Source of the DNA: Flavobacterium psychrophilum | GTDB lineage: Bacteria > Bacteroidota > Bacteroidia > Flavobacteriales > Flavobacteriaceae | Length of the DNA stretch: 19,954 bases | Assembly (NCBI GenBank): GCA_003243255.1 | Contig: QFQM01000079.1 | Coordinates: 1 to 19,954 of the forward strand | Reading direction: 5' to 3' | In this document: piece after piece, positions 1 through 7,731 of the stretch | Position numbering within the stretch: the first letter of the stretch is position 1 | Layout: every line of letters starts with the position of its first letter | Notes under the pieces: generated by a model | Seen by the model: only the letters and a program-made list of their open reading frames with translations | What the model was told of the DNA's origin: nothing | The model's database searches: none | Position numbers and translations under genes: made by a program

Positions 1-1
1 A

Positions 2-64
2 TTGGTTAAAAAAATGACACCGCAGCAGTGGATTGACCTGTATGAAAAGAATTTAAAACGTTAA
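2..64 (+). CDS. 3' end of an unidentified gene (partial)
   Basis: An open frame enters from the left edge and ends with TAA at 62-64. It encodes about 20 visible residues ending in DLYEKNLKR. The tail is rich in lysine and polar residues, and a good terminator hairpin follows at 101-126, so this is very likely the true end of a plus-strand gene. The fragment is too short to assign a family. A longer upstream sequence would be needed to name it. Confidence 0.6.
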   Translation: MVKKMTPQQWIDLYEKNLKR

Positions 65-100
65 TTTTTTGACAGATAACTATTGCGTTAATTTATAAAG

Positions 101-126
101 AAAACAGGGTTTTGCCCTGTTTTTTT
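101..126 (+). terminator. Rho-independent terminator
   Basis: A 9-base stem (101-109 with 115-123) with a TTTTG loop runs into a T-run at 120-126. It ends the partial gene at the left edge and separates it from bshA. Confidence 0.8.
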
Positions 127-158
127 GTTTAATTTCGTTACCCTATTAAGTAACTTTT

Positions 159-1295
159 ATGAAAATCGCAATAGTATGTTACCCCACCTTTGGCGGTAGC
201 GGTGTTGTAGCTACCGAACTTGGGCTTGAACTCGCACGCAGGGGACACGAAATACACTTTATAACGTATAGCCAACCCGTCAGGCTGGCACTCCTGAATC
301 CAAATATACATTACCACGAAGTACACGTTCCTGAATATCCGCTTTTCCATTATCAGCCCTACGAACTGGCACTATCCAGTAAACTGGTTGATATGGTAAA
401 ATTATACGGTATTGAACTGCTGCATGTACACTATGCCATTCCTCATGCTTATGCCGGTTATATGGCTAAGAAAATGCTGAAAGAGCAGGGAATCAGAATT
501 CCGATGGTAACCACGCTTCACGGAACGGATATCACTCTTGTTGGTAATCACCCATTTTACAAACCTGCTGTGAGTTTCAGTATCAACCATTCAGATATTG
601 TGACTTCAGTATCCCAAGATCTTAAAGACGATACCTATAGATTGTTTGATATTAAAAGAGAAATTGAAGTTATCCCGAACTTTATCGAAATTGATAAGAA
701 TCGTATTGATACTACCTCTGAATGCCATCGTTCACTTATGGCTACCGAAACCCAGAAGATCGTTACCCATATCAGTAACTTCAGGAAGGTAAAACGCATT
801 CCGGATGTGATCAGAATATTTAATGAGATACAAAAGAAAATGCCTGCTAAGCTGATGATGGTGGGAGATGGGCCTGAAAAAGCACCGGCAGAAGCATTGT
901 GTGAAGAATTGGGTATATCGGATAAGGTTATTTTCTTTGGTAACAGCCACGAGATAAGTAAAATACTTTGTTTTTCCGATCTATTCCTGCTGCCGTCGGA
1001 AACTGAGAGTTTCGGTCTTGCGGCACTTGAAGCTATGGCCAGCGGAGTTCCTGTAATATCGAGTAATACCGGCGGACTTCCGGAAGTGAATAAGGAAGGC
1101 GTTTCGGGTTATCTGGGTAACGTAGGGGATGTTGATTACATGGCCGAAAAAGCAATTGAGATTCTTTCGGATGATGACAGGCTGTTTGAATTCAAGTCAA
1201 ATGCGCTTAAAGTTTCTCAGGAATTTGATGTACAACAGATAGTGCCGATGTATGAAAGAGTATATCGCAAGGCATTAAAAATGCACGTTAAGTAA
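159..1295 (+). CDS. bshA: N-acetyl-alpha-D-glucosaminyl L-malate synthase BshA
   Basis: This 378-residue protein is a GT-B fold glycosyltransferase of family GT4. By family knowledge it joins GlcNAc from UDP-GlcNAc to L-malate, the first step of bacillithiol synthesis, in the cytoplasm. The N-terminus has the BshA hallmark, a start MKIAIVCYPTFGGSGVVA with the glycine-rich donor loop. A GTDIT motif lies near residue 125. The retaining GT4 EX7E motif is at about E283 and E291, inside ESFGLAALEAMASG. Length and start match the family. The ATG at 159 has only a weak ribosome-binding region, as is usual in Bacteroidota. The next gene follows 70 bases later with no clear terminator between them, so cotranscription is possible. 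No bshB or bshC is in the window. Confidence 0.93.
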   Translation: MKIAIVCYPTFGGSGVVATELGLELARRGHEIHFITYSQPVRLALLNPNIHYHEVHVPEYPLFHYQPYELALSSKLVDMVKLYGIELLHVHYAIPHAYAGYMAKKMLKEQGIRIPMVTTLHGTDITLVGNHPFYKPAVSFSINHSDIVTSVSQDLKDDTYRLFDIKREIEVIPNFIEIDKNRIDTTSECHRSLMATETQKIVTHISNFRKVKRIPDVIRIFNEIQKKMPAKLMMVGDGPEKAPAEALCEELGISDKVIFFGNSHEISKILCFSDLFLLPSETESFGLAALEAMASGVPVISSNTGGLPEVNKEGVSGYLGNVGDVDYMAEKAIEILSDDDRLFEFKSNALKVSQEFDVQQIVPMYERVYRKALKMHVK

Positions 1296-1365
1296 GAAAA
1301 ATGCACGTTTTTTTTGAATTGGCATGAAAAATGTAATGATTGAATAAATCATTAAATCAAACCTT

Positions 1366-1794
1366 ATGAAAAAAGTAATTACGTTTTGTCTGATGCTTGT
1401 AGTACTTACAAGCTGTAGTATCCATGTTGTAAACAATGTAAAGGTAGATGCAGCCGTAGCCTTCGAAGTATTAAAGCAGGATGCTTATGGTGGCCGCGAT
1501 ACCAAATCGAATGTGGTTGTAAAATCACGTGAGGAACTTGTGGCACTTTATAAAGAACTAGGCTGGAGCAATGTACCTACAGTTGATTTTTCTCAAAATA
1601 ATGTGGTAGCCATTTTTATGGGACAAAAGAATACCGGAGGCTACAGTATTGGTGTCCGAAAAGTTACCATCGAGGACAATACAGCTACAATAAGTACGGT
1701 AGAAACTAAACCTGAAGGTATGGCTACTATGGCACTTACAGCACCTTATTGTATCGTAGTTGTAGCTAAGACCGATAAAGTAGTGGTAGAGTAA
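1366..1794 (+). CDS. PrcB-domain lipoprotein (putative protease-complex subunit family)
   Basis: The 142-residue protein starts with a lipoprotein signal ending in LTSC (lipid-modified Cys at residue 17), so it is expected on the outside of a membrane. The rest fits the PrcB C-terminal domain (PF14343): a run like VAIFMGQKNTGGYSIGV at about 86-103 followed by an alternating beta region ending AKTDKVVVE. In treponemes PrcB is a lipoprotein partner of the PrtP protease (dentilisin). In flavobacteria such proteins stand alone and their role is unknown. No protease gene is adjacent. It is followed by a strong hairpin at 1819-1846. Family assignment is from remembered motifs. Confidence 0.72.
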   Translation: MKKVITFCLMLVVLTSCSIHVVNNVKVDAAVAFEVLKQDAYGGRDTKSNVVVKSREELVALYKELGWSNVPTVDFSQNNVVAIFMGQKNTGGYSIGVRKVTIEDNTATISTVETKPEGMATMALTAPYCIVVVAKTDKVVVE

Positions 1795-1818
1795 TATATA
1801 TTTATCTACAAATAATAT

Positions 1819-1846
1819 AAAAGCCCCTTTAAGGGGCTTTGTTTTT
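1819..1846. terminator. Bidirectional terminator
   Basis: An AAAGCCCC / GGGGCTTT stem (1820-1827 with 1833-1840) with a 5-base loop is flanked by T-rich sequence on the plus side (1841-1847) and A-rich sequence on the other. It lies between two convergent genes and can end both transcripts. Confidence 0.85.
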
Positions 1847-2457
1847 TAATTATGTTTTTTGAAGGTTATTCTTGTAGAATTCCATTTAATTTGATGGTAG
1901 TCATATGGAATGTTTCGTTTCTTATGATTTAATACTTCACTCTCTTCCTGTGTAATTCGCCTTATCACTCTATTTGTTTCATTATCGAAACAATGAAATG
2001 CTCTTAAAAAATCAAATGAATCGAAAGTATCTTTTTCTGATCCTACAGTGATAAATTTCAAGTTGCCGGAAACAGTATCTGTCAGTACTTTTCTTTTTAT
2101 AAATCTTTCAACTTCAGTCGACGGGATTTTAAATAATAGCTCAGGTTTCAAACTGATAAATTGAGCAGGATAACTATCTTCTGTTAATCCTGTCCCACAG
2201 CCTGAATGCATTGGTTCGTTATAATGATAGTAATACAAACCTCCCACTGAATCTACAAGAAAGTTATGGATTGAATAATGTTGATCTATAGCTGGCGGAA
2301 GAGGGATATCATCCGGATTTTCCTGATTTTTCATTTGTTCTCTCTGTGCTTCAAATGTAAAAAAGACAGAAGGTTCTTTTTTTCCTTCATCGTTTAAGGA
2401 ATTTTTTCTACAGGAAACAACAGCAATTAAACTGAATAAAATGAAAAACCTTTTCAT
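1846..2457 (-). CDS. Putative lipoprotein of unknown function
   Basis: The 203-residue protein has a short hydrophobic leader ending in VVSC, so Cys16 is a likely lipidation site. The mature part is hydrophilic and contains an HSGCGTG segment near residue 85. I do not recognise a family. It is the last gene of a tight minus-strand cluster: its start is 2 bases downstream of the stop of the secreted phosphatase/nuclease-fold gene. This spacing implies cotranscription and suggests that the products work in the same process at the cell envelope. The stop lies at the edge of the terminator shared with the convergent PrcB-like gene. Confidence 0.7.
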   Translation of the reverse strand: MKRFFILFSLIAVVSCRKNSLNDEGKKEPSVFFTFEAQREQMKNQENPDDIPLPPAIDQHYSIHNFLVDSVGGLYYYHYNEPMHSGCGTGLTEDSYPAQFISLKPELLFKIPSTEVERFIKRKVLTDTVSGNLKFITVGSEKDTFDSFDFLRAFHCFDNETNRVIRRITQEESEVLNHKKRNIPYDYHQIKWNSTRITFKKHN

Positions 2458-2459
2458 AA

Positions 2460-3290
2460 CTATTTCACCGTCAGTTCCACATACACAGGGAAATGATCAG
2501 ATGGATAACGATTGTATTTAACATCCGTAAGCGTTTCATATTTATTTACTGTCACCGTTTTAGGAACAAATACGTAATCAATACGGATTTTAGGCTGTTC
2601 TTTCATGTTGAATCCGTTAAAGGTCGCCGATTGCCCCTCTATTTCTTCGGCTACAATCCTGCTGTCGTTAAGTTGTTTTGTGATTAGCTTAACGGGTTCA
2701 CTGTTTGGTTCCAGATTAAAATCTCCCGTAAGAGCAAATGGGAAATTGTTTGTATTCAGGCCTTTTATTTTATCCAGAATAAGCTTGGCACTGTTTTGGC
2801 GCGCCGTGTTACCTATATGGTCAAAGTGGGTATTGAAAATCCATAATTTCTGTTTGGTTTTCAGGTTTTCGAACAGTCCGTAAGTGCAAACCCTTTTGCA
2901 GGCGGCATCCCAGCCCATAGATACTTTGTCAGGAGTGGCTGATAACCAAAAGGTAGATTGTTCAATGACCTTATACTTTGAGGCATTATAAAATATGGCT
3001 GAAAATTCACCTTCACGTTTGCCATCATCTCTGCCAACGCCAATATATTTATAGTTTTTGAGATTTTCATTAAGATAGTCTATTTGCTGCGGAAGCGCTT
3101 CCTGAAGGCCTAAAAAGTCAGGATTTTTTTGTAATACCTGTGCATTAAGCATTTCTTTACGGTTGTCCCAACGGTTTTCGCCATCACTGGCTACATCAAG
3201 ACGGATGTTGTAAGACATAACCGTTACATTTTGAGCATTAACATTGGCAAAAGCCAGTATGACTAAAGAGAGTATGAAAAGTTTTTTCAT
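2460..3290 (-). CDS. Secreted endonuclease/exonuclease/phosphatase family protein
   Basis: The 276-residue protein begins with a signal peptide (MKKLFILSLVILAFANVNA, cleavage before Gln20). The rest is a complete EEP-fold catalytic domain. The expected residues are present in order: YNIR (27-30, metal-binding Asn), QE (63-64), NTHFDH (153-158), TGDFN (188-192), RIDYVFV (237-242) and SDHFP (264-268). The family contains Mg-dependent nucleases, inositol-phosphate phosphatases and sphingomyelinases. Substrate cannot be told from sequence, but the signal peptide places it in the periplasm or outside. It lies 3 bases after the ABC ATPase gene and 2 bases before a lipoprotein gene, so it is part of the same operon. 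The ATG at 3290 begins the signal peptide directly. Confidence 0.88.
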   Translation of the reverse strand: MKKLFILSLVILAFANVNAQNVTVMSYNIRLDVASDGENRWDNRKEMLNAQVLQKNPDFLGLQEALPQQIDYLNENLKNYKYIGVGRDDGKREGEFSAIFYNASKYKVIEQSTFWLSATPDKVSMGWDAACKRVCTYGLFENLKTKQKLWIFNTHFDHIGNTARQNSAKLILDKIKGLNTNNFPFALTGDFNLEPNSEPVKLITKQLNDSRIVAEEIEGQSATFNGFNMKEQPKIRIDYVFVPKTVTVNKYETLTDVKYNRYPSDHFPVYVELTVK

Positions 3291-3293
3291 GGT

Positions 3294-3965
3294 TTAATAA
3301 TTTGAAGCGGGAAGATAACCATTTCCGGCAAGGTCGTCAATAGTATTAACAGTAATTAGTCTGCCATTTCGAAGTAAAAGGCAGCTATTTGCAGTTTCCA
3401 GGATATCATTATAATAATGATCGGTCATAATGATGCCTTTTGTTGCTTTCAGGCTCAGTAATTTCTCTTTTATTTTTTCCCTGTATAATGGCTCAACCAT
3501 AGAGAAGGGTTCATCGAGCATCAGGAAAGGGTGGGGGAGTGCACTGACAAGCATCAGCTCAAAATAGCGCAGTTCGCCCATAGAAAGGTTTCCTGCTTTG
3601 GTATTTGCCATACGGGCAATGAGCGGATCATATAATATTTTATCCTGCATAGTACCATCGGTAAAATATAAAGGTACAATATCCCTTACTTTAAGGCTCT
3701 TTGGCAGGAATGAATCCTGTGGGAGGTAGGCTATTTTCTGTTGTGGGATTATTTCTCCCGGTGCTATGAATTTTCCGTCTACAGATAAACGGATCTTATC
3801 AGCCGTCATTGTACCGAACACTATTTTCAACAGGGTAGATTTTCCGGTTCCGTTACGGCCAAGGATGCCAATTATATCTCCTGTATTGCATTCAAAAGCA
3901 ACATAGTCGAGAACCGATTTATTGTTGAAATTCTTTGTTAGCTCGCTTATCGTAAGTGTATGCAT
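3294..3965 (-). CDS. ABC transporter ATP-binding protein (atypical)
   Basis: The 223-residue protein is a single nucleotide-binding domain. Visible motifs: Walker A GRNGTGKST (36-44), Q-loop PQD (82-84), signature LSMGE (127-131), Walker B FLMLDE (147-152) and H-loop TDH (181-183). Catalytic Glu152 and His183 are kept. Two motifs depart from the norm: the signature reads LSMGE rather than LSGGE, and the D-loop reads SMVE where SALD/SGLD is usual. The gene starts 2 bases after a 96-residue membrane protein gene, the only candidate permease partner here, and is followed 3 bases later by the secreted EEP enzyme. The pair is probably a small exporter or an envelope regulator; the substrate is unknown. 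Confidence 0.87.
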   Translation of the reverse strand: MHTLTISELTKNFNNKSVLDYVAFECNTGDIIGILGRNGTGKSTLLKIVFGTMTADKIRLSVDGKFIAPGEIIPQQKIAYLPQDSFLPKSLKVRDIVPLYFTDGTMQDKILYDPLIARMANTKAGNLSMGELRYFELMLVSALPHPFLMLDEPFSMVEPLYREKIKEKLLSLKATKGIIMTDHYYNDILETANSCLLLRNGRLITVNTIDDLAGNGYLPASNY

Positions 3966-3967
3966 AA

Positions 3968-4258
3968 TTAAATCAGTGTGATTAAAGCAAGCAATAGTAT
4001 TGCAATCGGCAGGTTAATTATGAATGTGTTCAGAACTAATTGTTTGCGTGTATAGCCTAAATTGTGATAAAAATAGTACTGCTGTTTATAATAGTAATTG
4101 AAGAAAAGTACTCCGGCAAGTATACCGAATGTGGTGAACTGTATAGGAAACCAAAATGCTTTTAGGGAGAAAAGAGCCATTAGTGCAGAGAACATCACAT
4201 TAATAGCGATTGTTGTTCTGTAGTATTGCCAGAATGCCCTTGTGTTGAGTTGTTTCAT
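3968..4258 (-). CDS. Small integral membrane protein, probable partner of the ABC ATPase
   Basis: The ATG at 4258 gives 96 residues (MKQLNTRAF...). An upstream in-frame TTG at 4273 would add five residues and is less likely. Three hydrophobic segments are seen at about 15-38, 41-57 and 76-95, with a basic and Tyr-rich loop (YYYKQQYYFYHNLGYTRKQ) between the second and third. It is the first gene of the four-gene cluster and its stop is 2 bases before the ATPase start, which argues for a physical partnership. At 96 residues it is much shorter than normal ABC permeases, which have about six helices per half. I do not recognise a named family. Confidence 0.75.
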   Translation of the reverse strand: MKQLNTRAFWQYYRTTIAINVMFSALMALFSLKAFWFPIQFTTFGILAGVLFFNYYYKQQYYFYHNLGYTRKQLVLNTFIINLPIAILLLALITLI

Positions 4259-4320
4259 ATCGCCAATGTACAATTACATTCTTAATAAACGTAAGGTTTA
4301 CCTTTAAAATTATGAGACAT

Positions 4321-4351
4321 AAAAAATGCCGGTTTTAAAACCGGCATTTTT
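4321..4351 (-). terminator. Rho-independent terminator (near-perfect 30-base palindrome)
   Basis: 4322-4351 reads as AAAAATGCCGGTTTT followed by its exact reverse complement, giving a strong hairpin with A and T runs on both sides. It overlaps the stop codon of the minus-strand gene at 4351-4902 and is the likely end of that transcript. It lies 62 bases upstream of the small membrane protein start. Confidence 0.82.
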
Positions 4352-4902
4352 TATAATGTTTGAGAGGTAAGCCCGAAGAACCTGAACTCTCCGTTTACTT
4401 TTACAAACTGGAAAGCGTGGCTTGATCCGGGATGACCCTTTGATAATTCGTTTGGCTTATAGGTTGGTACCCATACTTCATATACTTTCAGGTCTTTAGA
4501 ATCAGAACCATCTCTAATGAATTTAGGTTTAAATCCTTTCAATACCATGCTGTTAAAGGCATATCCTCTGTTTGCTAAAGCTTTGTATACAGGAGACAGC
4601 TTAAAATCTTCGGCAACTGTAATGTAAAATACATCCGAAGGGACATAATGCGTAATATCGCCCTGTTCGCCGCTTCCGGGACATTCGGCGCAGTCAACCT
4701 GTACAAGTGCTATGTTATCGAATGTTGTTTTGTCTTTATTTTCTAATGCTTTTATAAACGCTACAAAAGTTTTATCAAGCTCATCCCATTCGGTGGCCTG
4801 TTTTGTAGCAGGTTTAGCTGTAGCTGGTTTTGCAACAGGCTTCTTTTTCTGGGCAAAGCCAGGACTCGCAATAAGTATAAAAGCTATAATCAGGTATTTC
4901 AT
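4351..4902 (-). CDS. Secreted protein of unknown function
   Basis: The 183-residue protein has a signal peptide ending PGFA before Gln, then a Lys/Pro/Ala-rich linker (about 18-35) and a compact domain. The domain holds a CAEC motif (Cys-x-x-Cys, in VDCAECPG), which could bind metal or form a disulfide, and ends in an aromatic beta region (FQFVKVNGEFRFFGL). The family is not recognised; similar hypothetical proteins seem common in flavobacteria, but this is from memory. It has its own promoter-like sequence (4922-4953) and a terminator over its stop codon, so it is probably monocistronic. Periplasmic or surface location is inferred. Confidence 0.72.
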   Translation of the reverse strand: MKYLIIAFILIASPGFAQKKKPVAKPATAKPATKQATEWDELDKTFVAFIKALENKDKTTFDNIALVQVDCAECPGSGEQGDITHYVPSDVFYITVAEDFKLSPVYKALANRGYAFNSMVLKGFKPKFIRDGSDSKDLKVYEVWVPTYKPNELSKGHPGSSHAFQFVKVNGEFRFFGLTSQTL

Positions 4903-4921
4903 AGTTATCTTTTTTCTGATG

Positions 4922-4953
4922 CGAATATAATTAATCTATTAGGCATAACGCAA
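4922..4953 (-). promoter_or_regulatory. Putative promoter of the secreted protein gene at 4351-4902
   Basis: On the minus strand, TTG at 4951-4953 is followed after 21 bases by TATATTCG (4922-4929), one base off the Bacteroidota -7 box TAnnTTTG. The predicted start lies just before the ATG at 4902. The -33 element touches the terminator of the upstream helicase gene. Confidence 0.45.
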
Positions 4954-4978
4954 AAAACGCCGGTATTAATACCAGCGT
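4952..4978 (-). terminator. Terminator overlapping the helicase stop codon
   Basis: 4957-4967 pairs with 4968-4978 (11 pairs with one G-U) and is followed on the minus strand by a run of T (complement of 4952-4957). The TAA stop at 4966-4968 is at the tip of the hairpin, so translation and termination signals overlap. Confidence 0.75.
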
Positions 4979-6234
4979 CTTTTATTTTTTTTGGAAGCTT
5001 CAGACTTCCTCGATTTATTTTGTCCTCCTTGTCCTCCCTGTTGCTTGTTTTTGTTTCGCAGGTCGGGTTTTTTAGGTGTATCCGATTTTCCTTCTTCTGC
5101 ATAAGGGTAAGGATGCCCTTCTATCACTTTGATCTTGATTCGGATAAGCTTTTCAATATCCTTAAGATAAGGAAGCTCATCTTTTCCGCAGAATGATATG
5201 GCAAGACCTTCATTTCCTGCTCTTCCGGTACGGCCTATACGGTGTACATAGGTTTCAGGAATATTAGGAAGGTCGAAATTTATAACATACGGAAGGCTTT
5301 CGATATCAATACCACGGGCAGCAATATCGGTAGCAACAAGAACCGGAATTTCCTTATTCTTAAAAGCATCCAATATTCGTTGTCTTGCGCTTTGAGACTT
5401 ATCCCCGTGAATGGCACCTGCTTCAACTCCGTTCTTTTTCAGGGCTTTCACCACATTGTCAGCGCCGTGCTTGGTACGTGTAAATACCAATACATTACTC
5501 AGGCTCTCATTACGGATAAGATGATACAAAAGTTTACGCTTATCGCCTTTGTCTACAAAATATATCTGTTGTTTTACCCTTTCAGCGGTAGATGATACAG
5601 GAGTAACCGATACATACTTAGGCTTGGTCAGGAAACTGTCAGCCAATTCGCGTATGGCTAAAGGCATAGTAGCAGAGAACAATAGTGTCTGCCTGTTATC
5701 GGGTGTAAGTTTGATGATTTTCTTTACATCATTAATAAAGCCCATGTCCAGCATCTGGTCGGCTTCATCAAGTACCAGTGTGTGCAGATGGTCAAGATTT
5801 ACAAAACCTTGTTTATGAAGGTCTAATAACCTTCCGGGAGTAGCGATAAGAACATCAACACCTTTTTTAAGCTGATCGGTTTGCGATATCTGGTTAACGC
5901 CACCAAAAATGGTAAGCTGGCGGATGTTGGTATATTTTCCGTAAGTGTCAAAGCTTTCACCAATCTGGATAGCAAGTTCACGGGTAGGAGTAATGATTAA
6001 AGCACGGATATGCTTTACCTTTTTTATTGATCCTACAATAGGATGTATCGCATTGATGATGGGAATAGCAAAGGCCGCTGTTTTTCCGGTACCTGTTTGT
6101 GCACAGCCTACAAGGTCGGTGCCTTCAAGAATGATCGGAATGGCCTGTTCCTGAATGGGAGTAGGGTTTTTATAACCTTCTTCTGTCAGGGCCTGTTGTA
6201 TATTTCGTATAAGATTAAGTTCTTCGAATGTCAT
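4966..6234 (-). CDS. rhlE: DEAD-box ATP-dependent RNA helicase, RhlE type
   Basis: The 422-residue protein has both RecA-like domains with all main motifs: Q motif with PTPIQEQAIP (24-33), Walker A AQTGTGKT (45-52), PTRELA (83-88), TPGR (132-135), DEAD (156-159), SAT (187-189), ARGID (306-310) and HRIGRTGR (331-338). The C-terminal tail (about 380-422) is low-complexity, basic and rich in Lys, Gln and Gly, a typical unspecific RNA-binding tail. By family knowledge it unwinds short RNA duplexes in ribosome assembly or RNA decay, often more important in the cold. The rhlE name is by general similarity; several DEAD-box paralogues are usual in these genomes. It is divergent from the cation efflux gene and has a good -7 box at 6278-6285. 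Confidence 0.9.
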   Translation of the reverse strand: MTFEELNLIRNIQQALTEEGYKNPTPIQEQAIPIILEGTDLVGCAQTGTGKTAAFAIPIINAIHPIVGSIKKVKHIRALIITPTRELAIQIGESFDTYGKYTNIRQLTIFGGVNQISQTDQLKKGVDVLIATPGRLLDLHKQGFVNLDHLHTLVLDEADQMLDMGFINDVKKIIKLTPDNRQTLLFSATMPLAIRELADSFLTKPKYVSVTPVSSTAERVKQQIYFVDKGDKRKLLYHLIRNESLSNVLVFTRTKHGADNVVKALKKNGVEAGAIHGDKSQSARQRILDAFKNKEIPVLVATDIAARGIDIESLPYVINFDLPNIPETYVHRIGRTGRAGNEGLAISFCGKDELPYLKDIEKLIRIKIKVIEGHPYPYAEEGKSDTPKKPDLRNKNKQQGGQGGQNKSRKSEASKKNKRRWY

Positions 6235-6277
6235 GTATATGAGGTTTAATTCTTTAGCAGCTGGTGCTAAGACGGTG

Positions 6278-6285
6278 CAAAGATA
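6278..6285 (-). promoter_or_regulatory. -7 promoter box of the DEAD-box helicase gene
   Basis: The minus strand reads TATCTTTG, an exact match to the Bacteroidota -7 box TAnnTTTG. A start about 6 bases downstream would give a leader of roughly 35-40 bases. A T-run lies in the -33 region but no clear TTG. Confidence 0.55.
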
Positions 6286-6378
6286 GGCTAAAAAAAATTA
6301 GTGTAAGTTTTAACCGCTGCGCAGCATAAAGCCGTATTTTTACACTCTCAAAATTCACCCTCAATATCTACCGCAGTT

Positions 6379-7260
6379 ATGGCAAAAACTGAAAATAAAG
6401 CATTAAAATCTACATTTATTGGGATAGTTGTCAGTGGAATACTGGCTGTATTAAAAGCTTTAGGGGGAATATTTGGTAATTCTTACGCATTAATTGCCGA
6501 TGCCATAGAATCAACCGCAGATATTTTTACATCCAGCATGTTATGGCTTGGACTTAAATGGGCTTCCAAACCTGCTGACGAAGACCATCCTTACGGTCAT
6601 GGTAAGGCTGAAGCACTCATAGCTATCGGGATAGCTCTTGCACTTACTATTGCCGCTTTTGTGATAGGTAAAGAGAGTGTTCATAATATCATTACTCCGC
6701 ATAAGTCACCTAAATCCTATACGTTGATTATCTTGCTTGTTGTAATTGCTACAAAAGAAATTCTGTATCGCTATGTGAAGAAAGTTGGTATAGGCATCAA
6801 CAGCGAAGCGGTTAAGGCAGATGCATTTCATCACAGGAGCGATGCTATTACCTCGCTTGCTGCTTTTATAGGTATCAGTATTTCGCTGATAGGAGGGAAG
6901 GGCTACGAGGCAGCGGATGATTATGCAGCTTTGTTTGCAGGGGTAATTATCCTTATCAATGTATATAAAATCGCAAGACCCGCCATAGGCGAGTTGCTTG
7001 ATGAAGATCTTGATCCAACACTTAACCAACGTGTACGCGAACTGGCAGCCGAAGTAAAAGGTGTTACCAATGTGGAGAAATGCCACACGCGTAAAATGGG
7101 TGTGCTTAACCACGCCGACCTTCACATATGGGTTGACGGTAATTTATCCGTTACCGAAGGGCATACTATCTCCCATGCCGTAAAAGATCATATCCAACAT
7201 ACTTTACCCCAGTTTATTGATGTAATGATCCATATTGAGCCTGACGGACATCATCATTGA
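6379..7260 (+). CDS. Cation diffusion facilitator family transporter
   Basis: The 293-residue inner-membrane protein is a CDF divalent-metal/proton antiporter, likely exporting Zn, Fe or Mn from the cytoplasm. The transport-site residues are E44xxxD48 in helix 2 (DAIESTAD) and H151xxxD155 in helix 5 (FHHRSD). The family motif HPYGHGK (70-76) follows helix 2. The C-terminal cytoplasmic domain (about 205-293) keeps the His/Asp-rich HADLHIWVD region and ends in a DGHHH tail. Helix 2 has E where FieF has D and Zn transporters often have H, so metal choice cannot be fixed. Its TGA stop falls in the first unit of the repeat array at 7258-7328. A 10-base palindrome lies upstream (6316-6325). Confidence 0.93.
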   Translation: MAKTENKALKSTFIGIVVSGILAVLKALGGIFGNSYALIADAIESTADIFTSSMLWLGLKWASKPADEDHPYGHGKAEALIAIGIALALTIAAFVIGKESVHNIITPHKSPKSYTLIILLVVIATKEILYRYVKKVGIGINSEAVKADAFHHRSDAITSLAAFIGISISLIGGKGYEAADDYAALFAGVIILINVYKIARPAIGELLDEDLDPTLNQRVRELAAEVKGVTNVEKCHTRKMGVLNHADLHIWVDGNLSVTEGHTISHAVKDHIQHTLPQFIDVMIHIEPDGHHH

Positions 7261-7328
7261 TTTTTGGATGATTGGATTTTTGGATAATTAGATTATTCGA
7301 CTGTTCGATAGTTCGATTTTGGATGGTT
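7258..7328. repeat. Left array of degenerate 8-base repeats (consensus NGATNNTT)
   Basis: Nine consecutive units follow an 8-base period from 7258, each of the form NGATNNTT; the unit at 7314-7320 is one base short. The unit at 7298-7305 is CGACTGTT, with C in place of T. The first unit supplies the TGA stop of the cation efflux gene. The array is an inverted copy of the right array: 7266-7317 aligns with the reverse complement of 7768-7819, and GATTATTCGACTGTT (7291-7305) is shared without change. This is a direct reading of the sequence. Confidence 0.88.
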
Positions 7329-7350
7329 AGGATTCTAATCTGCTTAGCAA

Positions 7351-7701
7351 TTATTTAAGTGTTGAGCGAAATTTAGATGTCATTTTAACGATTCTGTCCA
7401 GTTTAGCGATGAGTATATCAGCATCTTCTTGATTTAAAAAATTTAAATCGGAAGATATTAGCAGATGTGTTTCAACTTCATAGGCTGAACCAATTGCTAT
7501 TTCAAGAAATCTTGAAAAATCTTTATTAGAACTTCTGGAACAACCTTCAGCTATATTAGCAGCTATAGAAACAGATGCTCTTCTCAATTGATTTGTCAGC
7601 CCGAATTTTTCTGACTCAGGAAAAGATGAAGTAACTGAATATATTTGAGTACAAAATTCCCTGCTATACTTCCAAATCTCTAAATCTTTAAAACGATGCA
7701 T
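7351..7701 (-). CDS. Four-helix-bundle protein of the 23S rRNA intervening-sequence (S23) family
   Basis: The 116-residue protein matches the S23 / four helix bundle family (PF05635): start FKDLEIW (4-10), a Q-L-R-R-A-x-V-S-I stretch and the hallmark SIAANIAEG (45-53), with helical segments to the end. The family was first found in extra segments inside 23S rRNA genes of spirochaetes and Coxiella, and is structurally related to the Avd accessory protein of diversity-generating retroelements. Members form ring-like pentamers and are thought to bind nucleic acid; the role is unknown. Here no rRNA or reverse transcriptase is near. The gene lies between two inverted arrays of 8-base repeats, which suggests that gene and repeats form one unit. 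Confidence 0.9.
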   Translation of the reverse strand: MHRFKDLEIWKYSREFCTQIYSVTSSFPESEKFGLTNQLRRASVSIAANIAEGCSRSSNKDFSRFLEIAIGSAYEVETHLLISSDLNFLNQEDADILIAKLDRIVKMTSKFRSTLK

Positions 7702-7731
7702 ATACTATTTATCAAATCTATCTAATTTCCC

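Noticed and set aside
1334..1354. Hairpin TAATGATT/AATCATTA before the PrcB-like gene as terminator or operator
   Set aside because: The 8-pair stem is purely AT-rich with no T-run after it; too weak to call in DNA of this composition.
6706..7125. 139-residue minus-strand frame inside the cation efflux gene
   Set aside because: It is antisense to a well-conserved CDF gene and has no features of its own; a shadow frame.
7351..7701. Avd-like accessory gene of a diversity-generating retroelement
   Set aside because: The protein shares the Avd fold family, but no reverse transcriptase, template repeat or variable repeat is visible nearby.
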